The position numbers and the translations under genes are program-made. A stretch of 64,000 nucleotides of DNA from Dioscorea cayenensis subsp. rotundata (Eukaryota > Streptophyta > Magnoliopsida > Dioscoreales > Dioscoreaceae). Location of the stretch: NCBI RefSeq assembly GCF_009730915.1, contig NC_052489.1, positions 2,569,622 to 2,633,621 on the forward strand, in the 5' to 3' direction. Numbering within the stretch: the first letter of the stretch is position 1; each line of letters begins with the position of its first letter. The notes beneath the pieces were generated by a model. That model saw only the letters and a program-made list of their open reading frames with translations. It was not told the DNA's origin and made no database searches. Positions 23,670 to 36,180 of this stretch are shown here, in pieces.

Positions 23670-24517
23670 GTAGACCATCAAAGATCAAAGCACAACCAAC
23701 GACAATTCCCTTGATTTTCTCACAAAAACTCCACCTTTTTCGTTTTCTCCTTCCGATAAGGAATAAACCCGGCCTAAAAACTTTTTTTTTTTTAATAAGT
23801 TTAATAAAATGCTTTTGGGGCTTTTTTACATGCCACCCCTGAGCATTAGGAAAATCATATTTTTTTTTAAAAAAATTCCTGTAACCACTGAGTAATATAT
23901 ATATATATATATATATCCTTTTTCTTTTTCAAATACAAAAAATTTTAGATATATTTTTTATATACAAGACTACTATTTTTTCAATACCCAAAATTCTGTA
24001 CACCTCAAAAATTTTCTCTTGTAAATAAAGATTTTTTCAAAGTATTATAAATTTAATTTCAAATTTACGTATAGTTCACTTGATAAAGCTAACAAAGATG
24101 TTCATGTCCTCTTGAATATGTAGGTTCAAAATTTAATTTACAGACATATACATCTATGTACGTGTACACTACTAAAATCATTTAGTGGCATCCTCGTGAA
24201 TATTGGTAGATGTCAAATCTACAGATGTCGTGACCTATATTTCCTCATGACGAATTCTACTGTGTGTATACATACTTCTGACTTATAAATTTTGTATTTA
24301 TATATATACTATTAGAAATTACCAAAAAACACAAACATATTAATTATATTGAAAGCATAAACATGTACTTACTAGCATAGCAAATCAAACAAAAATGATT
24401 CTGACTCGAATATGTTTTTTGAAGAAACCTTAGTAATACTTCCGCTAAGTAATCACAAAATTGATAAATTGAAGTCTCTTGGTCTATATCTCCACTAGGA
24501 TTTTTATTTATTATTAA
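23670..24517. other. Intergenic region between the TLD gene and the assembly gap
   Basis: The first 100 bases are the likely 5' UTR and promoter of the TLD gene. The rest is AT-rich, with a TA microsatellite at about 23896-23917 and short tracts reminiscent of repeats. No gene seen. Confidence 0.4.
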
Positions 24518-25517
24518 NNNNNNNNNNNNNNNNNNNNNNNNNNNNNNNNNNNNNNNNNNNNNNNNNNNNNNNNNNNNNNNNNNNNNNNNNNNNNNNNNNN
24601 NNNNNNNNNNNNNNNNNNNNNNNNNNNNNNNNNNNNNNNNNNNNNNNNNNNNNNNNNNNNNNNNNNNNNNNNNNNNNNNNNNNNNNNNNNNNNNNNNNNN
24701 NNNNNNNNNNNNNNNNNNNNNNNNNNNNNNNNNNNNNNNNNNNNNNNNNNNNNNNNNNNNNNNNNNNNNNNNNNNNNNNNNNNNNNNNNNNNNNNNNNNN
24801 NNNNNNNNNNNNNNNNNNNNNNNNNNNNNNNNNNNNNNNNNNNNNNNNNNNNNNNNNNNNNNNNNNNNNNNNNNNNNNNNNNNNNNNNNNNNNNNNNNNN
24901 NNNNNNNNNNNNNNNNNNNNNNNNNNNNNNNNNNNNNNNNNNNNNNNNNNNNNNNNNNNNNNNNNNNNNNNNNNNNNNNNNNNNNNNNNNNNNNNNNNNN
25001 NNNNNNNNNNNNNNNNNNNNNNNNNNNNNNNNNNNNNNNNNNNNNNNNNNNNNNNNNNNNNNNNNNNNNNNNNNNNNNNNNNNNNNNNNNNNNNNNNNNN
25101 NNNNNNNNNNNNNNNNNNNNNNNNNNNNNNNNNNNNNNNNNNNNNNNNNNNNNNNNNNNNNNNNNNNNNNNNNNNNNNNNNNNNNNNNNNNNNNNNNNNN
25201 NNNNNNNNNNNNNNNNNNNNNNNNNNNNNNNNNNNNNNNNNNNNNNNNNNNNNNNNNNNNNNNNNNNNNNNNNNNNNNNNNNNNNNNNNNNNNNNNNNNN
25301 NNNNNNNNNNNNNNNNNNNNNNNNNNNNNNNNNNNNNNNNNNNNNNNNNNNNNNNNNNNNNNNNNNNNNNNNNNNNNNNNNNNNNNNNNNNNNNNNNNNN
25401 NNNNNNNNNNNNNNNNNNNNNNNNNNNNNNNNNNNNNNNNNNNNNNNNNNNNNNNNNNNNNNNNNNNNNNNNNNNNNNNNNNNNNNNNNNNNNNNNNNNN
25501 NNNNNNNNNNNNNNNNN
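24518..25517. other. Assembly gap (1000 N)
   Basis: Exactly 1000 ambiguous bases; a round number suggests a scaffold gap of arbitrary size. It lies at the border of a repeat-rich block, which likely broke the assembly. Confidence 0.99.
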
Positions 25518-26250
25518 TGTGGGATCGAAAATCACGGCTCGTGTCGAGACAGGGTGATATTCGAATCGCAAATATTATTTTATTTCATTTATTTTTTTAT
25601 CTTTTGTAGGTTCTTCATTCTAATAGATGCAAGCTCGATTATTAATCTACCTGGTGAAGTCTTGGGAACCTCCGTTAAGGGCTCAAGTATAAGTAAAGGC
25701 GGAAAAATTTGCGAATTATAAATTTTATTATTATTATATATATATATATATATTCATTACATCCCTTATATATGAACATATAACTTTTATATATATATAT
25801 ATATATATGTCACTGCTACTTGCTTGTGCACATTATTGCATTCTTATATCACTGCTTGCATTTGCTTGTGCGCTTATGCGCGTTGCATGCCTCGTTGTCA
25901 CCTTAATATATAACTTATTATTGCCTTGAAATTTTATATATTTATTTTTTAGACATTCGGTTGCTTGAGATAATCTTTCTTTGCTTATTGACTTTTAGGA
26001 TGAGTTCAGCTGCATTGGATTGATACATCGATTCTAGATAACTCAATCTTCACTCGGGTTGATATTTAGTGAGAACTTTGAAGTTGCAAAGCGTGTGCAA
26101 CAATATAACGTTAAATGTAGTCGGGTCATGCATCTTCGAATGATCATCATTCTCAAAAATATATAATATATATATATATATATATTAATCCATGCTTATA
26201 TATATATTGGATTTACCATAGGTCAAATGACCACTTCATCCGTGCCATGC

Positions 26251-26255
<5 letters not shown>

Positions 26256-26300
<45 letters not shown>
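26256..26300. repeat. Long TA microsatellite
   Basis: A pure TA run of about 22 units. A second run of about 19 units follows at 26437-26474. Both can extrude as cruciforms and are probably polymorphic. Confidence 0.9.
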
Positions 26301-26304
<4 letters not shown>

Positions 26305-26434
26305 ATCATAACCGTCAACTTAGTCTTCACTGTCACATTTTATTCATTTCCATGAAAAGTGCACAAGTATATATATGTGCATGCATGCCATTACATGCAT
26401 CTCATCATTTCTTATGTTTATGTGCATGATGGTC

Positions 26435-26477
<43 letters not shown>

Positions 26478-27221
26478 CATAGGTTCAGCCATTAATAATT
26501 ATTTATTTTTTTATGGCCCACCATGTCCATTCCATGCAACCATCAATGGAGGCCCCACTTAATGAAATGGATAATTAAGCCTTCTTTCACGTATTCTTTG
26601 CAAATTTTCATGCACATGGGTAATGTCCATTTCTCCTTGAATGATATTTAATATATGGCAAAATTAGTCTTCTTGTCATTTTGTAATTCAATCTTGCATA
26701 ATAATATGCTAGCAGCTTCTGTAACTCATGCCATTGTAACATAAATATTTTATATCGTTCTTTACAAGTTACATAAAGTTTCCCTTGGACTTGGCCTTGT
26801 GGAAGTTCATCAATGCTTCAAACAAGAGACTAGCTAGTTGATAATGCCAGGTTTGGATTTTCTATATGATTGTTTGCATACTTAAAAAAAGAAATGTTTC
26901 ACTTTAAGCACAAGGTTGACTCCAAAACAAGTGTCTTCATATCTCTCAACGTCGGTCTTTATTAGGATTGCTCTGTAAAGCTTGACATATCTGCACAGGT
27001 TTTAGCTTTCCATGACAAATAACTATGGTGCAAAACAAGTTTTCATTGACCAACCACAATTTTCATGGCTTATAAATTACTCTGTATCAAGTTAATATCA
27101 AAGCTTGGAGGCCAGAAAATCCACTTCGTACTCGTTACTACATAAGCACCATCCACCGTATTGCTAATCAATTAGCTTTGCCTTCCTGAGTCTTTGTGAT
27201 AACTCATGCAAAATGCTTGGG

Positions 27222-27275
<54 letters not shown>
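27222..27275. repeat. TTA trinucleotide microsatellite
   Basis: About 17 tandem TTA units in gene-free sequence. Confidence 0.9.
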
Positions 27276-27277
<2 letters not shown>

Positions 27278-29033
27278 CCATACATACCATTTATTTATTC
27301 TCATGTGCATGATGAGACTTCTTTTCTTTTTATTATTATTATATTTTTTTTACTGAATCATGCACGTGGGTATATTACATGCAATTTCAGTTTCTTCTTA
27401 AACATATTTGCATGTGTGTCTCTAATCATTCCTCTCCTTTGATTGAGCAGCAGATTGCCTTTGAACATTTCGGCACAAACAATCTTGCCACTGCTTCAAG
27501 TGGGACTACAAATATTAGTTCAAATAACATCACGATGACATTATCACTTGGACCTTCTTTAGCTCGATTGCAATCAGTTTGCATGGCTCAAATGATAGTG
27601 GCCTCAGATTCTTTAGCGGTTTGAGATGCACCAACCCAACATTGGTAGTGCGAGTATGTGAAACATTGAGTGAAACCGAAGCAGTAAATTCTGAAACCAA
27701 TTTCACAGTCTTATCTATGAGGTTGTTGTTTTAAGAAGTCAAGGAAGTAAGGTCTTTGATGTTCTTCACACCAGCATTAATTAGAGATCTACCATATGAC
27801 TCGAGAGATCTGATCAACACTCTAACATATGGGTGGCCTCTGTCTTATAGATGGCAAATTGTATAAGGTAATGTCCTCCTTGGAAAGACTTTGAGATTTA
27901 TGACATGTTTTTGGCAGGGATCCCTTTCGCGAAGATCTTCATGGAGTTCAAAAACCTTCGTTATGGTAGCAGAGGCCAGTCCTAGATGGAAAACTTGCAA
28001 TAGGACTCTGGTGGGGATTTACGGTCTCAATATGGAGATTTCTGCCGGATTCCAGAAGGGAAACAACGCCATGAATGTGAGATTCATGATCTGTGTCTAG
28101 TATATGGTAATCTTCGTTGAATGTGGCTACTAATAATTGACGCGCGCATCTCCTTCTGGGAATCAGATCAGTATGACTCCTCAACAGCATCAGTCTTGCA
28201 CTAGCAGTATCATCTTCTTCGCGACGGCAACGGACTTCAGGATACTTCTGGCTTCTCCATGAACTGATGTCACCTTCCTTGTCAGTCATTTCTCTCTTTC
28301 CGGCGGCAGCTTCAATATTTTCTATACGACGACGAGCTGCAACAGCAATGGTGGAGACAGCAACGACAATGGTAGCAATAATATCAACAAGCAGCCTCGG
28401 CAACAAGCAGCAGCAACGCCGGCGGGTAACGTTGGTAGCAACAATGGCATCAGTGATGGCGACCTCTCTCTCTTTTCTTTTTTTGTCCTCCTTCACAACC
28501 TCTTCCAGTCTGTTTTTAGAGTCCTTTGTCTTCATGACCTCTTCCAGTTTTTTCAGAGTCCTTCGTCTTTATGACCTCCTCATCAAGGGAAACAGCAATC
28601 AACGATGGCTAAGGCAAGCGGCAACAACACCATCGCAGGAAAGGCAACAAGCATCAGTGGCGAGCAGCAACAACATCAAGTGACAACGGCGACACCAGCG
28701 ACGGCATCAGGCAACAGCAGTGACTTTGTTTTCTCTCTACATGTATATATATATATATATATATGAATATAGGTTTAGAGAGAAAAATGATGACCTTCTC
28801 CTTCTTCTTCGTCTTTCCTTTTTGCTCTTCCTTCTTCGTTCGTCCTCGTTCTTCTATCGTCTTTCTCTGTTCCTTCGTCTTCTTTCCGTCCTCTTCAAAT
28901 CTTCCTCTCCTCTCCTTCCTCTTCTTCCCCCTTTTAAAACATTTCTGGCAACTGCAACCGCTGGCATCATGGGGCAACCGCACAACCACGCCACCACGTT
29001 CTCATGAACCGCCCCACGTCTCCCTCTCTCTTA

Positions 29034-29034
29034 A

Positions 29035-29068
<34 letters not shown>

Positions 29069-29668
29069 TACATTATATATATATTTTTTTATTATATTAT
29101 ATACGTATATATGATATTTATTTTTATTTATTTCTATTTTATTATTTTTATTTTTATTATTTTTAGTTATTATATTTATTACCATTATTATATATATTAT
29201 CTTTTTCATCTGATTTTTATTTCTGTATATTTATTAGATATGTATTTTTATTTTTATTATTAATATTTTTATTATTATTTTTTTAAGATATATATATATA
29301 TATATTGTATTATTATTTGTTTTACTTGATTTGCTTAATTGATTTGTTGTTATCTATATATCTATATCTATATATATTATTTTTATTTAATATATATATA
29401 TATATAATTATTTTATTTTATTATATTTATTATCATTATGACTATTATTTGATTTGATTTGATTGATTTTTAATTTATTATCGGGTTTTTATTTTTATTT
29501 TTAATTATATATTTATATATATATTACTTATTTTGTTTTAATTTATCTTATTATATATATATTTATTATTTATTTATTTTTCTTTTACGATTTGATTTAT
29601 TTTATTTTATTTTATTTTGTATTTTATCTTATTTAATTTAATTTAATGTTAATTTAAATTTTTATTTT

Positions 29669-29720
<52 letters not shown>
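29034..29720. repeat. CA/TA microsatellite and AT-only low-complexity tract
   Basis: Begins with a CA run that changes into a TA run (29034-29069) and continues as about 650 bases made almost only of A and T, with phrases such as tttatttttatt repeating irregularly. It ends in a pure TA run at 29672-29720 that abuts the GATC minisatellite. Such extreme tracts often mark matrix-attachment or fragile sites, but that is not shown here. Confidence 0.8.
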
Positions 29721-29723
<3 letters not shown>

Positions 29724-29804
29724 CCCGTGATTAGTATTCGCGGTTGATCTTGGTATTGTGGTCGCATCAAGATCATTTGCTATAAAGCTAGTCTTGAAAT
29801 TTGG

Positions 29805-30388
29805 ATGCCTCCGAGATCGGTGCTCTTTTGCTTATCCGGAGATTTGAATATTTAGATCGCCTCGAGATCGGTGCTCTCGGTGATCTTGGCATTTTGAATA
29901 TTTAAGATTGCCTTGAAATATGTTTTCTCGGTGATCTTGATATTTGTATATTTTTGGATCGCCTCGAGATCCGTGCTCTCGGCAGGATCTTGATATTTGG
30001 ATATTTTGTATATTTTTGGATCGCCTTGAGATCGTATGCTCTTAGGGCGATCCGGATATTTGAATATTTTTAGATTACCTCGAAATCTGTGCTCTCGGCA
30101 AATCTTGATATTTTGAGTACTTTGGATCACCTCGAGATCGGTGCTCTTGGCTTATCCAGGAGATTTGAATATTTAGATCGCCTCGAGATCGGTGCTCTCG
30201 GCTGATCTTGGCATTTGAATATTTAAGATTGCCTTGAAATATGTTTTCTCGGCTGATCTTGATATTTGTATATTTTGTATATTTTGGATCGCCTCGAGAT
30301 CTGTGCTCTCAGCAGATCTTGATATTTTGAGTATTTTAGACCGCCTCGAGATCTGTGCTCTCGGCTGATCTTGAGATTTGGATATAGG
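29805..30388. repeat. GATC-rich minisatellite, about 11 monomers with higher-order structure
   Basis: About eleven diverged copies of a 50-60 bp unit whose head is gatcgcctcgagatcggtgc and whose tail is a gatcttgatattt-type segment plus AT-rich filler. Unit starts are near 29807, 29855, 29907, 29957, 30019, 30073, 30125, 30176, 30227, 30288 and 30340. Units 7-10 resemble units 1-4 more than their neighbours (for example unit 3 and unit 9 share the variant gattgccttgaaatatgttt), which shows a higher-order repeat of about 320 bp. The minus-strand open frame across it is a by-product of the repeat. Confidence 0.88.
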
Positions 30389-31100
30389 AAATTTATTTAT
30401 TATTTATTTATTTATTTATTTTTTTATATGTAAACAAAGTATCCATTAGGTTTGAGATAGATAAAGTTATAGACCATGAGATTTAGTTTTGAATTTAAAT
30501 TTAAATTAATTTTATTATCAAATTAATTCAAATTAATATATAATGTATATGTATATATATATATATGTATATGTATCAAATTAATTTTATTAGAGTTGCT
30601 TTCCATCATAAATGGAAGTGTCCAAAATGGCCCCTGGGCGAAGTGTAGCTGAACTTGATGGTACAAATCCATCACAATGAAGATCAAAACATCCTTTATC
30701 AGAATGATCACCAACATGTAATATTTTTGGTATAATTCTTTAAATGATCTTTTTTATTTTTTTAAATTTACTTTTTTAGTCCTTCAAATTGTAATTTTTT
30801 AGTCCCTCTACTAATTTTAAGTAAGTCATGTGTGCTTCACTTAAAAGCAGTAGAATGATTAAAAAGTTATACGTTGAAGTAACGGACTAAAAACATAAAT
30901 TTAAAAAAATTAAATTAAATTGAAGTGCGGAGTGCCCACATCTCCATTACTGAGCCAAATTACAGATGCACTTGCTTGTGTGGTTTTAATTTGAGGTAAA
31001 CCATAAATATTAAGTGATGCTTTAGTACCATAATATGTGAGCCCCACTCCTTAAATTAGATCCTAGCCCGTCAATGCAAGCTTTTTCAATCGAGCCATTG
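30389..31100. other. AT-rich intergenic stretch
   Basis: Starts with a TTTA-type repeat (about 30389-30425), then TA/TG-rich microsatellite sequence near 30540-30575. No gene seen. The final 150 bases lead into the LTR-like fossil. Confidence 0.4.
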
Positions 31101-33660
31101 ATTTAAAAAGATTTTTAAAACCCTTGCTCTTATCCTTACGAGTTTACCAAATATCACGATCGATTGCGACTCCACCACCACGATCTCTTATAAAAAACCC
31201 TAGCCCTCTTTTCCTTTATTTCATGGTGAGTGCGGTAGCGAGGACGAAGTGGATCTTCTTACTCGAGAGTTGTTTTGCTTCTTTCAAGGTAGGATCTTTT
31301 AAAGCTTTGTGCAATTATTATTGATGTCGGTTGGCTCTAGATTTTTTCTTTACGAAACCCTAAAAATTTGTTCCTATTTGTGATTCACCTTTAAAACTTT
31401 TAGATTTAGCCCTTGAGTTTCTAGGGTTTTGTTCCCAATTTGTGGTTTGAAGGAGTTTTTGTTTTCTCTTTTTGATGTGTGCACTTAGGATCTTGATCAC
31501 TGATGTTTTTATGGATTAAATCACATCTCAAGGATGAGATCTTGCATGATATGTTTGATGTAATTTGAGTATAGTTGATTGAGATACAATCTTTCGACGT
31601 GTGAAAGGAATTGCTAGTTGTTTTAGTTTGATAGGTTTCGATTTTTCGTTTTGACTATAGCGAGAAATTCCTCTCGATTTTAAGGATATTAGAGGAAGAA
31701 TTTGAAGGAGAGTAAAATATAAAAGTTGTAGATTCGATGTTACCTAAATACTGCAAAATTTCAGATTTTTATGCATCTATAGTCCGTGAGATATAGCACT
31801 TATTAATATAATTGTCTCGGATGATATTTACATGCGGAACTTGAAGAATCGTGACCAATTTTGATGATCGAGGGAGATTGAATTAGATAAATTGAAAAAA
31901 ATAAGAAAGTCGTTCATTTTTAGTTGTCGATTGTCGATGAAAAGTTTCATTACTTTTTGGAGTTGTAGGGTTGAGAGATATGCATAGTTTAAAAGTATAT
32001 ATACAGATTATAAGTTTCTGCGAAATACTTGGAGATTGATTGAATGTTACTGAAATTGAGTAGTACTTTCTAAATTATGTAATTTCGGATATAGTCATAG
32101 TGTTAGGTGTCTATTATTCCCAGAATTTTAAAATTTGTGATTTGGAAAAATATAAGTGAAGTTATGAGAGTTTTAGTACTTTTTGATCATGTTGAAATTA
32201 TTGATATGGCTTTTAGAGTGGGTAATGGCTATTGTACCCCCACAATAATCAATATTTGGGGGTGTAGAATAATAGTTTGAAATTTTTACATTTGTACCCT
32301 TCTAAAAATCTTTATATATTTATATATATATACTATTGCTTGTTAGCCTTGATTTTGTTATTTAAAGCTAATAGGATCTCTTCCCAAATATAGGACATGC
32401 CAAAGGTGTAAGGTTTGAGAGTATTTTTTGGGCGTTAATCAGGTAAGTATCCCACATATAAACCCTATTATATGTATATACTTGAAAATTCAAGTTTTGT
32501 GAACTTTTGGAATTTTTAAAGAAAATTTCTGATTATTTGACATATATATTTTGAATTATTTATTATTATTATTTTTGAAATCACTTTAAATTATTTGAAA
32601 TTTTGAGTTAATGATATTTTTATTTTTGGATTAGAATTATACGAAAGGTTTAAATATTTATTTTTCTATTCGGATTATTTAATTTCTAAAATTTTTAGAT
32701 AGTTTATCTAAATATGTATTATTCAATTATGAATTTTTAGATATGTTTTTTAGTTAATTTTTTTGATTAAAGAATATTATTATTTTTATTATTTGTTCAT
32801 GTTTGTACTCCATTAACTGGTGTATTTTGATATGACAAAAATGAGTTCATGTTACTGTAAATTCTTGTACTTTGCTTGTTTTGAATTTTGTTAGTTCATC
32901 GTTTTGTGAACGGAAAGTATTTTGACATAGAAACTAGATCCCCAAATAACTGCGATAACCTTCAGCACTGGGGTTAAACGCTTTGGCCGTGTCGACCGTA
33001 TTTTTGTTCTAGAAACTATAGTTTTCCCACGCTTTCCGTCGGTGAAGAATAACGAGCCTCGATGGTTTCACCGCTTTCAGGGTAAAAATATGACTTTTGT
33101 TAAATTTTATCTCGGTCACGGAGGATAAACATATGAATTTTTGTGATTTTTGTTTTTGGCGATAATTGCTTGGGGGACCTATATGCTCGGTTTTGACATC
33201 TTTGTTTCTGGAAATAATTACGGTTTCCGATTTTCTCATTTTTGATAAAATTATGATTTTTGTATAAATGATCCCAATATTTTTTTAGTGGAGTGCTTCT
33301 TTGGGTTGTCAGCTCATAAATTTTGTTGATATTTTTCGGATCGAGAGTACATGTCGGTGGCGAGATAAACCTATAGAGGATCATTGGGCCATCGCCGTTT
33401 TATTTAGCTTATAATAAGTCCCGTTGTTGTGGGCCTAGGTTTTTATTTCAATAAGTTTATATTGTTTTTGCAATCCACGAGTTTGATCCTGTTTTTGGAT
33501 CGGGGATTTGGGGCCCTGTATGTCCTACTTGGTTTCCGGCCTTGTGGGTGTACGGCCGTTTGTCGACGTCCGGATCCATAAAAGCTGGGTTCGAGTGTGA
33601 CATAATATGTCATCGAGGACTAGTTTTTGTAACCCGATCACTTTGTAACAAAAATTAAAA
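31100..33660 (+). mobile_element. LTR-retrotransposon fossil, probably a Ty3/Gypsy-type long terminal repeat
   Basis: The stretch has the look of a long plant LTR and its adjoining leader. It has a TATA-like tataaaaaaccctag segment near 31190, long non-coding AT-rich text with phrases common in plant Ty3/Gypsy LTRs (tgcatctatagtccgtgaga near 31770), and a GC-richer end at about 33480-33640 with phrases such as gtttgtcgacgtccggatcc and aaaagctgggttcgagtgtg. No coding domain is visible, so it is a solo LTR or a truncated copy. Boundaries are approximate, no target duplication was identified, and age cannot be estimated without a partner LTR. Confidence 0.45.
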
Positions 33661-33809
33661 ATTATATTAAAAAAAATTCTATTATAAAATTGCGGGAATT
33701 ACATGATATCTAAGATCTGAATCACCTTCTTTAATTGCTCCAAACTTTTACTATTTCATTGTTTAATTTTGAATTTTCAACTTCCTTCTACAAATCAAAA
33801 TCTTACTTC

Positions 33810-33840
<31 letters not shown>

Positions 33841-34362
33841 TAAATAATAAAATAAAATAAAAAACAAACAAAAAACTATACCTCTTCCAATTGCTCAAAT
33901 AATGTTCCATGAACTTGATTGCCAAAAGACTAGAAGACATGTGAATGCTAAGGAGTGGATCAAGGAGAATGAGATGGACATAAACATGATTAATTTAAAT
34001 TAATTAAGAATCTCTAAGCTATAGAGTTAATTTATAGATTATTAGTGGAAATTTTTGCTTTTTAAAGTTGAAAATATTGAGATTTTGTTTCCTTTATTTA
34101 TTAATCCTTGAGTGAGATATTATTATTTAAGAAGCAAATGATTTTTGAGACCCCAAAAAGGAAAAGCCAAATTAAATACGTTGAAAAATTTTGAGATTCG
34201 TTTTCCTTTAGTTATATAATCCATGCTTGAGATATTATTATTTAAAAGTAAAAATAATCTTGGAGGCTAAAAATGATTGCCATATTAAATAAGTGCATTT
34301 ATGGGTCAAAATTACTTGCTTGTTTTGGTGAAATTTTTTTTCTTCAAAATCTCATATTTTTA
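33661..34362. other. AT-rich intergenic stretch
   Basis: TA microsatellite at about 33813-33839. Two related segments near 34065-34150 and 34185-34260 (each with attgagattttgttttcc-like and gagatattattatttaa-like phrases) indicate a small local duplication with period near 120 bp. No gene seen. Confidence 0.4.
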
Positions 34363-34597
34363 GGTGCTGTTTGTTTGCCATGAATGGAATTCAGTAAAAA
34401 TGAGATAAGAATGAAAATAAGAGGGAATGTATTAGGAATGGAAAAAACTTTATTTAGTTGGAAGGTATACGAGAGTAATTCATTGGGAATGGAAAAAGTA
34501 GAAATATGTGAGAAGTGTATCTCTTGTACCTTTATTAAGTGAATGGAGTATTAAATAAATAAATATATTAATTAATAATATTATTTTATTTGTAATA

Positions 34598-34599
<2 letters not shown>

Positions 34600-34633
<34 letters not shown>
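34600..34633. repeat. TTA microsatellite inside the long-TIR element
   Basis: About eleven TTA units in the left arm of the long-TIR element; the right arm has no such run, so it expanded after the arms arose. Confidence 0.85.
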
Positions 34634-34636
<3 letters not shown>

Positions 34637-35084
34637 AAATGTTTTTATTTTTATAATTAATTTTACAATTAATCTTCATTATTATTATTATGGTTGTTTT
34701 TACAATGTTATCATTTTATTTTTGTTATTTTATAATTAATTTCATTTTTTGTTTTTATTACTATTGTTTTTTTGGCTTTTTTTTTAAATATTGCATTTTT
34801 AATTATATACCAAAAATAAATGTCTTTTAGATTAATTCATAAATCTTGAAAAAGTATCGATGCGGTGTGCTTGCAGTAGCTTTTTCTGACCGTAAGTTTA
34901 TATTTGATTTATTTATTTTTAATTTTTATAATAATTTTTTATAAGAAATTTTACATGTACAACCTTACAAATTTTTAAATTAATCTCAACTCTATTTAAA
35001 TTTTTACAATGTATATATATAATATTTTACGTTTTAGTCCTTATAATTTTTAAAATTAAAAATTTTTTCTCACATCCCTATATT

Positions 35085-35700
35085 TACAATGGTTTTTTAA
35101 TATAATATTTTACGTTTAAATCCTTATATATATTTTTTTAATTTAATTTTTTCTAACATATATCATTTGTAATAAAAAAAAGCACATATCATACTCTAAA
35201 TGGATGAAAATGATAACATATATTATAAAAAGATTACGACAATCGCATATTATGAACGACTACTTGGACAGGGTACATTGGAACGATTCGAGCGACTATG
35301 ACCTTCATTTCGACATAAACCACTGCAGCTTACTTGTCAGACTTCTTATATCCATTTCATTCACGAATTCTTATAGAGTTGGGACGCCCTCTGAAAGGTG
35401 CTTTGCATTTGTAAAAGTCGGGGACGTGAGACGTGGACCATTATACGATATGTGCTTTTTTTTTATTACAAATGATATATGTTAGAAAAAATTTAAATTA
35501 AAAAAATATATATGAAATGGATGAAAAGGATATATTATAAAAAGATTACGACAATCCATATCATTTTACGTTTAATGATGGCTTTTTTTTATTACAAATG
35601 ATATATGTTAGAAAAAAATTAAATTAAAAAAAGATATATATAAGGACTTAAGCGTAAAGATTATATTAAAAACCATTGTAAATTTTTAAATAGGGTTGTG
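35085..35700. repeat. Nested inverted repeats inside the long-TIR element
   Basis: A segment of about 100 bp (attacaaatgatatatgttag followed by aaaaaa-ttaaattaaaaaa) occurs near 35465-35510 and 35590-35630 in one direction and near 35135-35180 in the other. The phrase tatattataaaaagattacg occurs twice in direct orientation, near 35218 and 35530. The outer copies are continuous with the long arm sequence, so this looks like repeated internal inversion or duplication of the arm's inner end. Confidence 0.6.
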
Positions 35701-35856
35701 ACGTAGCGTGGGCGTAACGAAAACAAAACCAAGTGGGTCTTTGGGTTTAACCTAAAAATAAATATATAAAATTAATTATATTAATCCAAACTTACGATTA
35801 TAATAATTAATTTAAAAAAAATATAAAAATATGCATACCACTAATGAAGTGGAAGT

Positions 35857-36180
35857 TTAATCCTTTGGCTTTGCATGATACAAATCGAGACCAAAAATAG
35901 CTTCATCATCAATTGTTTCAAACACTTGCTGATTCGATGTGCATATCATCATATCATTCAACCATTCATCTCCTATCTTATTACGCAAATCGGTTTTGAT
36001 GATATTCATGGCAGAAAGATCTTTCAGCTGATGTTGTTGCCATTTGGTAAGATTAAAAGCCAATTTAATAAGGTAATAAACCAACGAAATACCAAATGCT
36101 TTCGACTTCATCACCCTTCACCCAACTCATCAACCTTGATTGAGTTGATAGAAAGCAAATCCTAAATTTAGATAACATGG
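35857..36180 (-). pseudogene. hAT transposase remnant (C-terminal dimerisation region)
   Basis: The minus strand reads VYYLIKLA, then in a second frame MATTSAERSFSAM, then in the first frame again NIIKTDLRNKIGDEWLNDMM and ETIDDEAI. This is the conserved C-terminal block of plant hAT transposases of the TTF-type/ZMYM1-like group, where ATxxxERxFSAM and LRNxxGDxWLND are signature elements of the dimerisation domain. The frame is broken between these blocks and no catalytic part is left. It lies inside the long-TIR element, whose TTA ends do not match hAT rules, so it is a nested insertion or captured piece. Confidence 0.75.

Larger units (their letters stand above)
25518..29030. other. Repeat-rich gene-free region after the gap
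   Basis: No host gene recognised. It holds four long TA or TTA microsatellites (about 25737-25810, 26256-26300, 26437-26474, 27222-27275). Bases 27440-28700 have moderate GC, scattered CAG/CAA-type triplet repeats and short frames on both strands that match no family I know. Bases 28780-28960 are strongly CT-rich on the plus strand. This resembles untranslated or degenerate parts of a retroelement, but I see no diagnostic domain and make no family call. Confidence 0.35.

Noticed and set aside
24504-25571. 355-codon open frame on the minus strand
   Set aside because: Almost all of it is the run of N.
28654-29263. Frames on both strands at 28.65-29.26 kb rich in Arg/Lys/Glu or in Phe/Ser
   Set aside because: Produced by a CT-rich tract and AT-only sequence; no domain and no splice support.
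29852-30130. 92-codon minus-strand frame rich in repeated ESTDLEAI-like phrases
   Set aside because: It is the translation of the GATC minisatellite, not a gene.
31190-31330. Possible ribosomal-protein gene start (aaaccctag box, then ATG followed by GTGAGT)
   Set aside because: The telo-box-like leader and ATG-GTGAGT look right, but no later ribosomal exon follows and the surroundings look like an LTR.
35204-35485. 93-codon plus-strand frame inside the long-TIR element
   Set aside because: No recognisable domain; it lies between inverted repeats of the element and is not conserved in the reverse copy.
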